DNA from: Cochliopodium minus
Taxonomy: Eukaryota > Discosea > Himatismenida > Cochliopodiidae
Length of the DNA: 33,404 nt
Reading direction: 5' to 3'
Assembly (NCBI GenBank): GCA_024220525.1
Contig: JAMYWO010000267.1
Location: forward strand, 21,060-54,463
Shown here: one piece after another, positions 21,501 through 30,649 of the stretch
How the letters are laid out: each line of letters opens with the position of its first letter
How positions within the stretch are numbered: the stretch's first letter is position 1
Program-made: the position numbers and the translations under genes
The notes under the pieces: generated by a model
What the model was told of the DNA's origin: nothing
The model's database searches: none
The model's input: only the letters and a program-made list of their open reading frames with translations

Positions 21501-21672
21501 ATCCAAATTAGAGGTTCTCACATTTTTAATTGAAGCAACTCCTTCATTTTGTGCATATTCTAAAGAAGGAATTAAAGTATATGAAAAATATATTATAATT
21601 AATTATTTTGATTTAATCAAAAATTAAATGTATTTGATGATTCATATTACCTGAAAATTCAACGTCTCCCAT
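18527..21672 (-). CDS. Triple coactosin-type ADF-H actin-binding protein
   Basis: Fifteen exons: 21651-21672, 21499-21559, 21388-21437, 21137-21239, 20910-21069, 20631-20822, 20370-20445, 20068-20142, 19854-19943, 19587-19746, 19404-19423, 19280-19303, 19029-19189, 18847-18972, 18527-18697; 496 residues, every phase consistent. Three ADF-H domains of coactosin type lie at about residues 8-145, 168-310 and 345-480. Each has the core beta strand before a Trp/Tyr-Gly motif (FIVWIGKAVKIFVKSLSVTH, IGDWVGASISTVRKAKTVT, FIFVTYMGEGIKTIQRAKLT). Each then has a (S/T)THKG-like turn and a GQ.H segment typical of coactosin. Coactosin binds F-actin sides and opposes capping; three domains in one chain could crosslink or bridge subunits. 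Ordinary coactosins have one domain of about 140 residues and twinfilin has two. Linkers are Ser/Thr/Gln-rich. Exons 1, 11 and 12 are 22, 20 and 24 bases. Confidence 0.9.
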
Positions 21673-22174
21673 AATTTTTAATTTTTTTTGCTTTCTTTTT
21701 TAAAATTTGATTTTAATTTTTTTTATTTTTTATTTAATTTGTTAAAGAAGAAAGATTTCATTTGAACTTTGATATCTCAAAGATCTTGGTTTTTTGGATC
21801 AATTCATTTTGTTTGGAAGATATAGATTTTTTTTTTTTAAAAGGTTGAACTGGGAAATAATAGTAATATAGTTATTGTATTGCATTCATAAAAAAGCGAG
21901 CCAAGAAAATATCCATTACAGATATGAATAAACTGACAATAAAAAATGGTAAAATCTCTGGAGCTCATAATAGAAATAATCAAAAACTTTTTCGTATGAT
22001 TTTTCATTTCCGTAAGGGATGTTTTTGTTTGAGATCTTCTATTGATAATAAGAATTTGATAGTTTCTTTATTTTTTCTTCAAGATTTTCATATTGGCTGA
22101 TGTTTTTGAATCATTTAGGACATTATCAATTGATGTTAACAAATTATATTTGTGATTTAAACAAATTTAATTTA
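21673..22174. other. Spacer upstream of the coactosin gene
   Basis: 502 bases lie between the coactosin start and the stop of the aldo/keto reductase fragment. A pyrimidine-rich run on the minus strand lies near the coactosin ATG, as expected of a promoter. The rest shows short open frames only and no recognisable gene or repeat. Confidence 0.5.
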
Positions 22175-22552
22175 TTAAAGCAGAGATAAATTATTGATGG
22201 CATCTTGCAATTTAGGAGCAGTGGGAACAGGATTCTTCAAGCTCTTCATCAAGTCATTGACATAAAGAGGACTCCTCATACCGACCAAAATTGTATCTAC
22301 ATCTGATTGAAGTAACAATTCTACCACCTTATTTTGAAGGATTTCATTTTCTTCTTGAACTAACATACAAAAAAAAAAATAAAAAAAAATTTAATTAAAA
22401 ACAAAAAAATTAAAAAAACTTTTCTTACCAACACCAGCAGTTTCGGCTCCATCATCTTCCCAATTTCCGTCATCCAAATTGACTTTATTGGCGCGTTTGT
22501 CAGGAGAGCCAGAATCGTCATCAGAAATATCTTCTGGCAATTTCAAATCCTT
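22175..22552 (-). CDS. Aldo/keto reductase, 3' end only (5' part lost in assembly gap)
   Basis: Exons 22429-22552 (open into the gap) and 22175-22359, joined across intron 22360-22428. The last exon reads ILQNKVVELLLQSDVDTIL then VGMRSPLYVNDLM, the closing strand and helix of the aldo/keto reductase barrel with the conserved (V/N)GMR..YV signature. The upstream exon is acidic (LPEDISDDDSGSPDKR, NWEDDGAE), an unusually charged loop. The rest of the gene is not in this sequence: beyond the gap the DNA looks unrelated. It may be the same subfamily as the gene at the left edge, but the two visible parts do not overlap, so this cannot be tested here. Confidence 0.7.
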
Positions 22553-22651
22553 NNNNNNNNNNNNNNNNNNNNNNNNNNNNNNNNNNNNNNNNNNNNNNNN
22601 NNNNNNNNNNNNNNNNNNNNNNNNNNNNNNNNNNNNNNNNNNNNNNNNNNN
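22553..22651. other. Assembly gap
   Basis: 99 unknown bases. The sequence to the left is the inside of an aldo/keto reductase gene on the minus strand; to the right is a reverse-transcriptase-like scrap on the plus strand. The two sides may not be truly adjacent. Confidence 0.98.
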
Positions 22652-22727
22652 AAGAAATAAGACAAGCAATCAAGAAAACTCCAAACAAAGCACCTGGACC
22701 TTTAGGAGTGAGAATAACTCTTTTTAG
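22652..22727 (+). mobile_element. Scrap of LINE-type reverse transcriptase
   Basis: The first bases after the gap read, in one plus-strand frame, EIRQAIKKTPNKAPGPLGVR before a stop at 22725-22727. This matches the early reverse-transcriptase motif of non-LTR retrotransposons, EI..AI....KAPGPDG, with Leu in place of Asp. Only about 25 residues are visible and no downstream domain follows, so this is a truncated or broken copy. The rest may lie in the gap. Recognition rests on one short motif. Confidence 0.5.
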
Positions 22728-23565
22728 ATAGTTAAACAGTTAAAACCAAGAATCGCATCGAAATAAAAACAAAAAATAAAATATTTTTCTTTCTAATTAA
22801 GATATGTTATTCTCGGGCATAATGAACATGCCCTTAAAAATTTTTTGGAATGCTTTTATAAGATAAAGTGATTTCAATTGTAAAGCAATCACCATTATTT
22901 TAAGAATTATAGTTGAAATGATCTGATATAAACAGAACTCAAAAATTTGATGCTAAGAAATTTCGAATAATTCAAGATTTTTCCGGATTTTTATAAAAAA
23001 TATCACATATTTTTCAAAATAATAGGTATTAATTGAATTTACATTATCTTTTTTTAAAACAAGGATGTAGCAAATTACTACTCTCATTGATAAAAGGAGC
23101 AATTGGTCAAAAATTCCAAAAGCCTTAACAAAGATAAATTCTTTCAGAAACAATTCTTTCTCAAAAAAATGAGTAATATATAATTTGTGATACAAATGAA
23201 ACGTGTTTTTAGCTTATATATTTCAATTAAGCTTAACCCAAAAAAATCTTAATAATTCTCATATGACAATATAAAAAAATTCAGAATGTATATTTATTAA
23301 GTTTCACAATTGGATAAGAGCCAAAATCAAATAATTAATAAATATAAAAAAATATTCCAATGAAAAAGTTGTTCAAAAGAAAAATTTCATCAATTGAAAG
23401 GGAAATAAAATATTGTACCAAAATTCCTTTTTGGAGTTTTTCCAACATCAAATCATACACAAAGATAAGGCATTTCTCAACAATTGATGGTATCAAATTA
23501 ATAATTTTCAACACATAATTTTTATTCATATTTTTTTTAATAAAGAATCAAATAATGTGAGAAAA
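22728..23565. other. Gene-poor spacer before the Crinkler-like gene
   Basis: About 840 bases with no supported gene. There are open frames of 60-80 codons on the minus strand (near 22953-23195 and 23335-23529) rich in Ile, Leu and Phe, as expected by chance in AT-rich DNA. A small perfect inverted repeat, GGGCAT..ATGCCC with a 7-base loop, lies at about 22817-22835. Decayed mobile DNA is possible given the scrap next door. Confidence 0.5.
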
Positions 23566-26514
23566 ATGGAGATTCAAGTTTTGGAAAAGAATTTTGATCT
23601 TTCAGCAGATGAAGTTCTCGGAGTAATGAATGATTTACCAACAAAAGAATTTCCAGAGGGATTTATAGAGGAATTAAAGAAGATTCAGAATAGGAAAAAG
23701 TTTACAGGAAGAAATTTCTTGGATCTTACTGAGAATCAATTGGGGAACTATTTTAAGGGAAAAAAAGAATTTGCAGGACAAGCTCTTTCTGTTAAATATG
23801 ATTTTAAAGTTGCATTGCAAAGTAAGAGTATTATAATTTAATTTTTTTATAAATATTTTTCTTTGCAAGAAAAAAACTTTAGAATTCTTGAAGAACAAAT
23901 AAAAAATGGAGTTGAAATTGATGGGATCTCCAAGTACAAGGAACATATTTCTCCTTCTCAATGGAAATCTCTTGTCTCTTTATTCCATGGAAACTTAGAA
24001 TCTCAAATCAAAAATGGAACTACCATTGATGAGATCTCCAAGTATGAGCAATTTCTATCTCCTTTTCAATGGGAATCTCTTGTCTCTTTATACCAAGGAA
24101 ACATAATGAATAAGATTCGTTTATTCATTAGCAATCCAAAATCATACAACTATAACATCCAAACATTTAGGAATGATCTCAATAATTTCCCAGAAAATAA
24201 AAAAGAAGAAATTTGCCAAGGAATTGCTAATAGCTTTGGTTCTCTCAAAAAATTATTACTATCATGGAGCATTGAGACAATGAAAGTAAAAATCAAAGAG
24301 ACAAAAGAAAAAGAAACAAAGGAAGTAATTATCAGTCCAAAATAGGATTTTGCAAAAGCGAACAAATTAGCTAATGGAATTGTAGTATCAAAAAATAACC
24401 ACGTTGAATTGTACAAGTATGATCAAAAGGAAAGATTGTTAGAAGAATTCATGAACCATCTTGAAAAGAGAGCAGATAATTCTATCTCGAATGAAAGAAA
24501 ACCTTTTCTTTTGTATTTTCATTCTCCAGGAAATGGAAAAACTGCTAAACTTGATGAGATCACCAGAATGGCCATTACCAATGAATTACAAAAGGAAATC
24601 AATCAACCAAAAGTTCTTTATCCACAACTCGAAAATTGTTTGGCAATTATCATCACTTATAATGATAAAATGAATTCTCATAATCTGATCTTCGAGAATG
24701 GATTATATGAAACTGATTTGATTGCAAGGAACTATTATTGGTAAAATTTTTATAAAAAACTTTTCAAATTAAAACTTCTTAATCTTCCAAGTTATTTTTA
24801 TGATCTCGATGCTTCTGGTTCAGATTGTTACGAAGAATTCTCCAAAACGTTCTCAATATTTTTTAAGCATTTGAAATACAAAATAGCCATCGAATGTTTG
24901 ATTCAAGATTGGAAGGAATTCAAAAAAACAGTTAGGGATATCTTTTTCATTTCATGCATTGATGAGTTGAGAATATTGGAAGATAAAAAAACTGGAGATC
25001 TTAGTCGTATTCAAAAAGTTTTGGAAATCGTAAAGAAAGAAAATAACCCATTAATCCTGTATGCTTTTACTGCTCTGGATCCAAGAGTTTTTGAGTATTC
25101 TGGTTTGACTTTACATAAATCTACTTTAGGAAGGTTTCTAGATTGTAAAATAATCAAAAGAATGCTAACAGAAAAAATAGAAAAATTGCCGGATTTACTA
25201 CCAGTTCCAAATGATCCAAAGGAAAAAACAATCTTTCTAACTACTTTAAAATTATCTGATGGACATTATCGCACCATTCAATCTGTAATTTCTTCTTTTT
25301 TTTATTCATCAAAATAAAAGCTTTAAATTATATTTGGTATAAGTATAAAGTATATGAAAATATATAAAAATATAAGAAAAAAATAAAAATATATAAAAAT
25401 TTCTTTCTTCTCAAAGATTGTATACAGATACATTGAATTCAAAAAGTATCATGAATCTCTTTCGTCCCAACAAATAATTGAAGAATTGACTTATTGTCCT
25501 CCAATTGTAGATCTAGTGGATCCACAATTTGAAAATAATTGGATTATTCTTGCTGCAGCTATTCTCCATTGCAATTTGAATTTGGATGATGAAATTTTAA
25601 AAGGAGAAAAAGTACTTTCTTTTATCATTCAGGGAGCTTATTTGAATGATTTAAAAGCAATAGAATATAATAGTAATACCCAAATTAAACCGATCACCCC
25701 TCATGTTTCTTTTATACTTCTCTATTCTTTTGCTCGTTATGCTTTAAAGTCAAGTGTAGATCAAAAGACTTTTGTTATAGCCAAATTGATAGAAAATTGT
25801 CTTAAAGTTGATGATTCAAAAGCATTTGAAAAATTTAATGCTCTTTATCTCCTATTGATTCTCCAATTGAGATCTTTTCTTTGTTCACCCCAAGAATACA
25901 TGACAAAATTCCTTGAGCAATTCACCCAAAAGAAGACTTTAACTGTGAAAGAACTTTTTCTCGACAAAATCACAACAGATGAGAATCACAAGAATCTTCT
26001 AAATTTGCAACTTAAATTGCTTGATGATAATGGGGTTCCTTTCATTTACAAATTCGATGAAGATAAAGATAGACCCTACGATGATAAAGAAACAAAAAAA
26101 CAGCCTGGAAGATCTTTAGAGGAAAGATTTTCAAAAGAAGAAATAGAATTCAATACTTTCTATCTTTCGAGCCAGAGTACTGAAGCAGGTATTGAGGGTT
26201 CTATTCTTTTACCTCTTTCAAATGGAGGTTCTCTTTTGATTACCCTTCAAACTAAGCTGAAATTGGAAAATACAACTGGCTATTCTTATACAACAGGAAT
26301 AAATAAGATTCTTGAAGCCTCAAATCATTTGAGATCTTTCCTTTCCAATAAAGGGACCAAAATACAAAGTGTGCTTCCAATTCTTATCACAAATAGAGAT
26401 ATCTGTAAAAATAGTACAAATACAGATGGAATTATGATCATTCATGATAAAGATTTGGACAAATTTTTTGGTCATTCCTTCTCTACATTTCCTTTTCGCA
26501 ATTCATTTCTCTGA
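23566..26514 (+). CDS. Crinkler-like protein: SAM-like header, P-loop NTPase, nuclease-like C-terminus
   Basis: Five exons: 23566-23821, 23870-24285, 24346-24740, 24792-25284, 25417-26514; 885 residues. Introns of 48, 60, 51 and 132 bases all have GT..AG ends and keep the frame; the 60- and 51-base ones each remove one stop. The first ATG of the frame is used. A SAM-like header (FTGRNFLDLTENQLGNYF) is followed by a two-copy repeat of about 34 residues (ISKYKEHISPSQWKSLVSLF, ISKYEQFLSPFQWESLVSLY). The NTPase has Walker A HSPGNGKTAKLDEI (Lys near 289) and Walker B FFISCIDELRIL (Asp-Glu near 413). The C-terminal part has an E(780)..QTK(798-800) pattern like the restriction-endonuclease fold of Crinkler proteins. 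Such NTPase-nuclease proteins occur as effectors in oomycetes and chytrids and also in free-living protists, where roles in conflict or genome defence are suggested. No signal peptide. Function here is unknown. Confidence 0.65.
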
Positions 26515-27515
26515 TAATTTCATCATGAAAATTTTTTTGAAAATTTAATCTTTAAAAATAAAAAAATTTATTTGCAATGCTTTGCTCTTTCAACAAGTAA
26601 ATTCACAGTGTTCACATTGCCATGGATGAGTCTTCCTGGATGACAAAACTGTTTTTTCACTTACAAACTTTTTTTTTTGAAAACACCCACAAAGTGGGAT
26701 ATCTTTATTTAAAATATTAAACATAATCAAACAAAAAAGTATTAAATTATTCCAGATAATTCAATCAACATTTGGTAGACTCCAAATTGGAAGTCCAAGA
26801 ATGATTATCAAGACTCTTCTATTTTTACAACTTTCCTTGTAGCATTGAAAAGAAGATTTTGAAGAGAAAGATTGTTTTTTTTGATTCTTTTTTTGATATT
26901 TCACATCTTTTTTTTTATTTGCTATTGAGATACCTTGGTTATATGAGATAAAAAAAAAAGAATAGAAAGAAAAAGAGTTAAATTGTTTCAGGAGTAAGAA
27001 AGCAGCACAGAGTAGTTTGAGAATTTACATTTGTTTGACAACTTTTTGTCGAATACTAAGATATTGACAAAAAGAAAGAAATGAAATTTTTTTGAGGTTT
27101 TTTTGATTATGTGTTGAAATTGAGAAGCGAAGATGAAGGTATTCATTGAATTTAACCTATTTTTCAAAGTTTTTGACTTGTACACTAAAGTCAACAATTC
27201 TTAAAGCTATTGTACACAATTTCCCAATAATTCTTCCAAATTGTCCAATTATAGATCCAACTGAAAGTGTGGTTGGGACCATCATTTGTACTTGAGATTC
27301 TCAAAGATGAAAATTATAATAATTCCTTTTGTCTTCAAATTCGGCATGGTAAAAATCCTCAATGGTTTCCTTCAAACAAACTTTAGAGAATGTGAAATAG
27401 GGTGATGCTGGAACTTAAGGAAATATTTCTTTAATTTTAGAGGGGAATTTTAATAATTTCAATTAAAAAAAATATAAAAAAAATTGGAAGATAAAAATTA
27501 TTCTTGAATATTAAT
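26515..27515. other. Gene-poor spacer, possible decayed coding DNA
   Basis: 1 kb between the Crinkler-like gene and the phosphatase. The base mix is less AT-rich than introns, and stretches near 26580-26700 and 27190-27400 read as fairly ordinary protein on the minus strand (for example HPWQCEHCEFTC and VPTTLSVGSIIGQFGRIIG), but with frequent stops and no splice model that joins them. This could be a decayed gene or mobile element. I recognise no family. The phosphatase promoter must lie near its right end. Confidence 0.4.
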
Positions 27516-28447
27516 ATGGATTCAGAAAATGAAGGGAAAGAAAAAGGAAATATTGAAGTTTTGCAATCTTTAAATAAAGAAAGGATAAACAAATATTTAT
27601 TGAAATCATCAGTAAATGAAATTATTAGCCCAAATATTCCTCTTGAAGACTTTCCTCCAACTCAAATACTTCCATACTGTTGGATAGGTAAAATAAAATT
27701 TAATAATCGAAAATTACTTTTATTCTAAAAGTAATAATACAGGAAGCATTAATAATTTGAAAGATGAAAAACTAATGAAAAAATTCACCCACCAAATAAA
27801 TTGTTCTATTGATCAAGAGATCAAAAAATATAAACACATTGAAGTTTTTGACATAGATCTCCATTATAATTCCTCCATGTTTCAAATTCCAATTTTGGAA
27901 AAATCAATCGATTTAATCGAAATAGTTAGAAAAATGTATGACAGAAAAAGTGAAAAAACTTTTTTCAAAAAGAAAAAGCCTTGTGTGCTCGTTACTTGCG
28001 GTCACGGTAGAAGTAGATCAGTGTCTCTTGTTGTCTCATATTTAATTCATGGTATGATTCCTTTCAAAGCAACCTCTTTCAAATACTTTTTTTATTACAA
28101 TCTTTTAATTTTATTTTTTAATTTTTTAATTTTTTAATCTTTATTTCATTAAAAAGTTTTTGGTTGGAATTTAAAAGATTCTTGGAGGTTCATTAAAAAT
28201 AAAAGACAAATTATTGGACCAAAAGGTAAGATTTATAAGAGAAATACTTTTAGTTAAAATCATAAACTATTTATTATTATTTTTTATTTTTTAAAACAAA
28301 AATTGTTTTTAAATTATTTAATTATTATTAAAAATAATAGATAAATTGAGAAAACTGTTAATGAAATTCGAGCGTTATTCAAAGAATACACAAAGTTATA
28401 ATAATATTCAATGGGAGGAAGAAGGAGACTTTATCTATCAAGGTTGA
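27516..28447 (+). CDS. Dual-specificity protein phosphatase
   Basis: Four exons: 27516-27687, 27743-28051, 28157-28225, 28341-28447; 218 residues. The DUSP fold starts at ILPYCWIGSINNL near residue 51 (the usual ILP.LYLG), then HQINCS, a VFDIDL strand near 92-97 that could hold the general-acid Asp, and the P-loop VLVTCGHGRSRS with nucleophile Cys143 and Arg149 (C-x5-R). The His that normally precedes the Cys is Thr here, which would change the Cys pKa; some active phosphatases have such changes, but activity may be reduced. The end of the fold (WNLKDSWRFIKNKRQIIGP) is the usual R..I.P helix. The intron positions at 28052 and 28226 restore this order. It should dephosphorylate Ser/Thr/Tyr, perhaps MAP kinases. 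The leader of about 48 residues is not conserved. Convergent with the next gene, 96 bases apart. Confidence 0.88.
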
Positions 28448-28543
28448 TATTTTTGATTGTAGAATTAAATTATTTTAAAAATAACTTTGTTCTATAAAAC
28501 CTGTTTAATTTTAATTACATTGGTTTTTTCATTTCCCCAAAAA

Positions 28544-29487
28544 TTAATAATATCCTCTTTGATATTGTTGATTTCCTTCAAATTCTTCCATTTCGTATCC
28601 ATTTTGTTGATTTCCTTGACCTCGTTGATCACCATATTGTTGTTCAAATCTGTTTTGTTTATTTCCGAATTGTTCGCCAAATTGATCAAATTCTCCAAAT
28701 TGACCTTGTTGATTTCCTCCATACTGTCCAAATTGATCTTGTTGATCCTCACCATATTGTTGTTCATATTGATTTTGTTGATTTCCAAATTGTTCTCCAA
28801 ATTGATCTTGCTTATCGAATTGTCCAAATTGATCTTGTTGATTTCCTCCATACTGTCCAAATTGATCTTGTTGATCCTCACCATATTGTTGTTCATATTG
28901 ATTTTGTTGATTTCCAAATTGTTCTCCAAATTGGGTTTGCTGATCAAATCGTTGCTCCAAAGGTGGGGGAGGAGGTTGTGTAAACCTATTTTGAGAAGGT
29001 CTTTTTTTATTCTGATTTCCTCCCCTGCTTTGTTTTCTCTTTCCTCCCCCTCTTTTATTTTTCATTTTGCCTCTTTTCCTTTTGAAAACATTTTTTATTT
29101 TTCCTCCAATGTTTTTTATTTGGCCCACTTTGGATCTCACTGAAAGACATTCAATTGTTTTTTCAAAATAATTTATATTATTCTTACCCACACTTTTGAC
29201 TTTTCTTACTTTTCCTGCCACCTTTTTAAACTTTCCAACCTTTGATCTAATAGCAGATTTCACTTTAAATTCAATCAATTTAGATCGTTTTGAGTTATTA
29301 AATTCCATTTTATTGAATACCTTTAGATACTTTTCCAACCACTTTTTAATAAAAAATTATCCTTTATATTTTTTATTTGAATCGATATTTCTTTACTTTT
29401 GCCAATTAAATTAAAAAAGGCATCAACTGAATGGATCAATAGTAATATTACTAATATAAATATTATTAACCTAAAAAATCCTTTCAT
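28544..29487 (-). CDS. Secreted protein: Lys-rich half, then Gln/Tyr/Gly-rich repeats
   Basis: Model of three exons: 29397-29487, 29188-29262, 28544-29139; 253 residues. A clear signal peptide (MKGFFRLIIFILVILLLIHS, cut near VDA) is followed by two related basic repeats, AIRSKVGKFKKVAGKVRKVK and VRSKVGQIKNIGGKIKNV, then a Lys/Arg/Gly stretch and a Pro run. The C-terminal half of about 145 residues is made of QFGNQQNQYEQQYGEDQQDQ-type repeats, acidic and Tyr-rich. Intron 29140-29187 is 48 bases and also open in frame; I accept it because splicing brings the two basic repeats together. The acceptor of intron 1 is less sure. No known domain. The layout (signal, polycation, Gln/Tyr/acid repeats) suggests an extracellular matrix, cyst-wall or adhesive protein; that is inference. 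The next gene has the same plan. Confidence 0.7.
28690..28950 (-). repeat. Tandem 129-base coding repeat, two copies
   Basis: Within the secreted repeat protein, a unit beginning GATCCTCACCATATTG (plus strand) at 28744 recurs at 28873, and the flanking sequence matches over most of the 129-base period (43 residues). The near identity points to a recent duplication or to gene-conversion upkeep. Shorter, more diverged units lie on either side. Confidence 0.85.
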
Positions 29488-29582
29488 ATTTTTTTTTTTT
29501 TATTCATTTTATCAAATTTAATTAAATTTCAAATTCTTAATTAATCATGGTTTAGTTAATCGAGAGTTTTGTATTAATTAAA

Positions 29583-30475
29583 CTAATAATTTTGATATTG
29601 ATCATATCCACCTTGATCATAGGAGTTTGATTGTCTATAATCTTCACCGTAAAAATCTTGATCAAAGCCAACTTGATTAAAATTACCTTGTTCTCCCCAA
29701 TCATTGATTAGTTCTCTTTGGAAAACTTCTGAATCTCCATATCCACTCTGGTCTTGAACAAAATCATCTTGATCATAACCATTTTGATCATAATTAACTT
29801 GATTATAATTACCTTGTTCTCCATCAAAACTCCTATCTCTTTGAAATCCTTGTTCTTCATCTCCATACCCACTCTGGTAGTTTGAATCTTGATAAACTTC
29901 TGGTTGATCAAAGGCTATTTCTTCTGCCATTTTTGAGGTTGTATGTTTCATTTTGTTGAATCCTTTATTTGATGAAAAAAAAAGTTTAATAAAAAATGAA
30001 TAAACTCTTATTAATTTTACCTCTGAATGCCTTATTTCCCAATTTCTTGAATGCTTTTTTATTCTTTAACATTCCTCCCACATTTCCTGCCATTTGTTGG
30101 AACATTCCCTTTGGTCCTCCTTTTTTCATCATACCACCTGCAAATTTACTCAATTTTCCCACTTTTCCCATCATTCCCATTGGATTTCCTCCCATCATCA
30201 TTCCCATTGGCCCTCCCGAAGCCATCATTCCCATTCCAGCTTTCATCATTCCTCCCAAAAGCCCCTTTCCCTTTATCATATCACCACCTACCTTTTTAAT
30301 TCCTTTTCCAAACTTTTAATGGTAATTTTTTTTATCCAATTACATTCATTCTCTCTTTTTCCAATTTTACCTTTTTAAATCCTCTTTTAAATTTTTTGGA
30401 TATTGCATCGGATGTATAAAAACATAAAGAAATGATAAACAATATCGCTATCAATCTCTTTTTGGATAATTTCAT
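29583..30475 (-). CDS. Secreted protein: Lys-rich, Met/Gly-rich and Asp/Tyr/Gln-rich segments
   Basis: Three exons: 30371-30475, 30021-30312, 29583-29962; 258 residues. A signal peptide (MKLSKKRLIAILFIISLCFY, cut near TSDA) leads to a basic segment (KKFKRGFKKFGKGIKKVGG). A striking Met/Gly-rich segment of about 60 residues follows (GLLGGMMKAGMGMMASGGPM and similar), then KKLGNKAFRG. The last 125 residues are acidic repeats with Gln, Tyr, Gly and Asn (EQGNYNQVNYDQNGYDQDD; QSGYGD; EQGNFNQVGFDQ). The splice frames are unambiguous: phases agree and both introns are short. No known domain and no Cys in the repeats. Basic and acidic blocks in one chain suggest phase separation or ionic crosslinking outside the cell; this is inference. 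Same layout and strand as the neighbour 95 bases away, so probably an old tandem pair. Confidence 0.8.
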
Positions 30476-30649
30476 TTTTATTTTGTTTATTTTTATTTAT
30501 TTTATTTTTTTTGAATAAAATAAATATATTCGGCAGCTTAAAACAAGAACAGAGTTAAATCAATTTTAGTAATAAAATAAATAGAAAGTTAACAAGCATT
30601 TTCATTTTTATTCTTTCAATTGTGAAAAAAAATATATTTATCATTTTAT

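Noticed and set aside
22953-23529. Minus-strand open frames of 64 and 80 codons in the spacer
   Set aside because: Their composition (Ile, Phe, Leu, Lys) is what AT-rich DNA gives by chance, with no recognisable motif.
24343-24744. Crinkler-like gene as a pseudogene because of two in-frame stops
   Set aside because: Both stops lie inside short GT..AG intervals that keep the frame, and the rest of the 885 residues is clean, with NTPase motifs intact. Kept as a gene with moderate confidence.
26580-26700. Minus-strand HPWQCEHCEFTC as a zinc-finger gene
   Set aside because: Only a dozen suggestive residues, with no continuing frame or splice partner. Left as possible decayed coding DNA.
27200-27400. 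Minus-strand VPTTLSVGSIIGQFGRIIG as a KH RNA-binding motif
   Set aside because: The GxxG-like pattern is short, lies between stops, and has no second KH element around it.
28487-29143. Long plus-strand open frame rich in Leu, Ile and Ser opposite the secreted Gln-rich protein
   Set aside because: It is the antisense of a CAA/GAT-rich repeat, lacks any family feature, and the minus strand has a signal peptide and consistent splicing.
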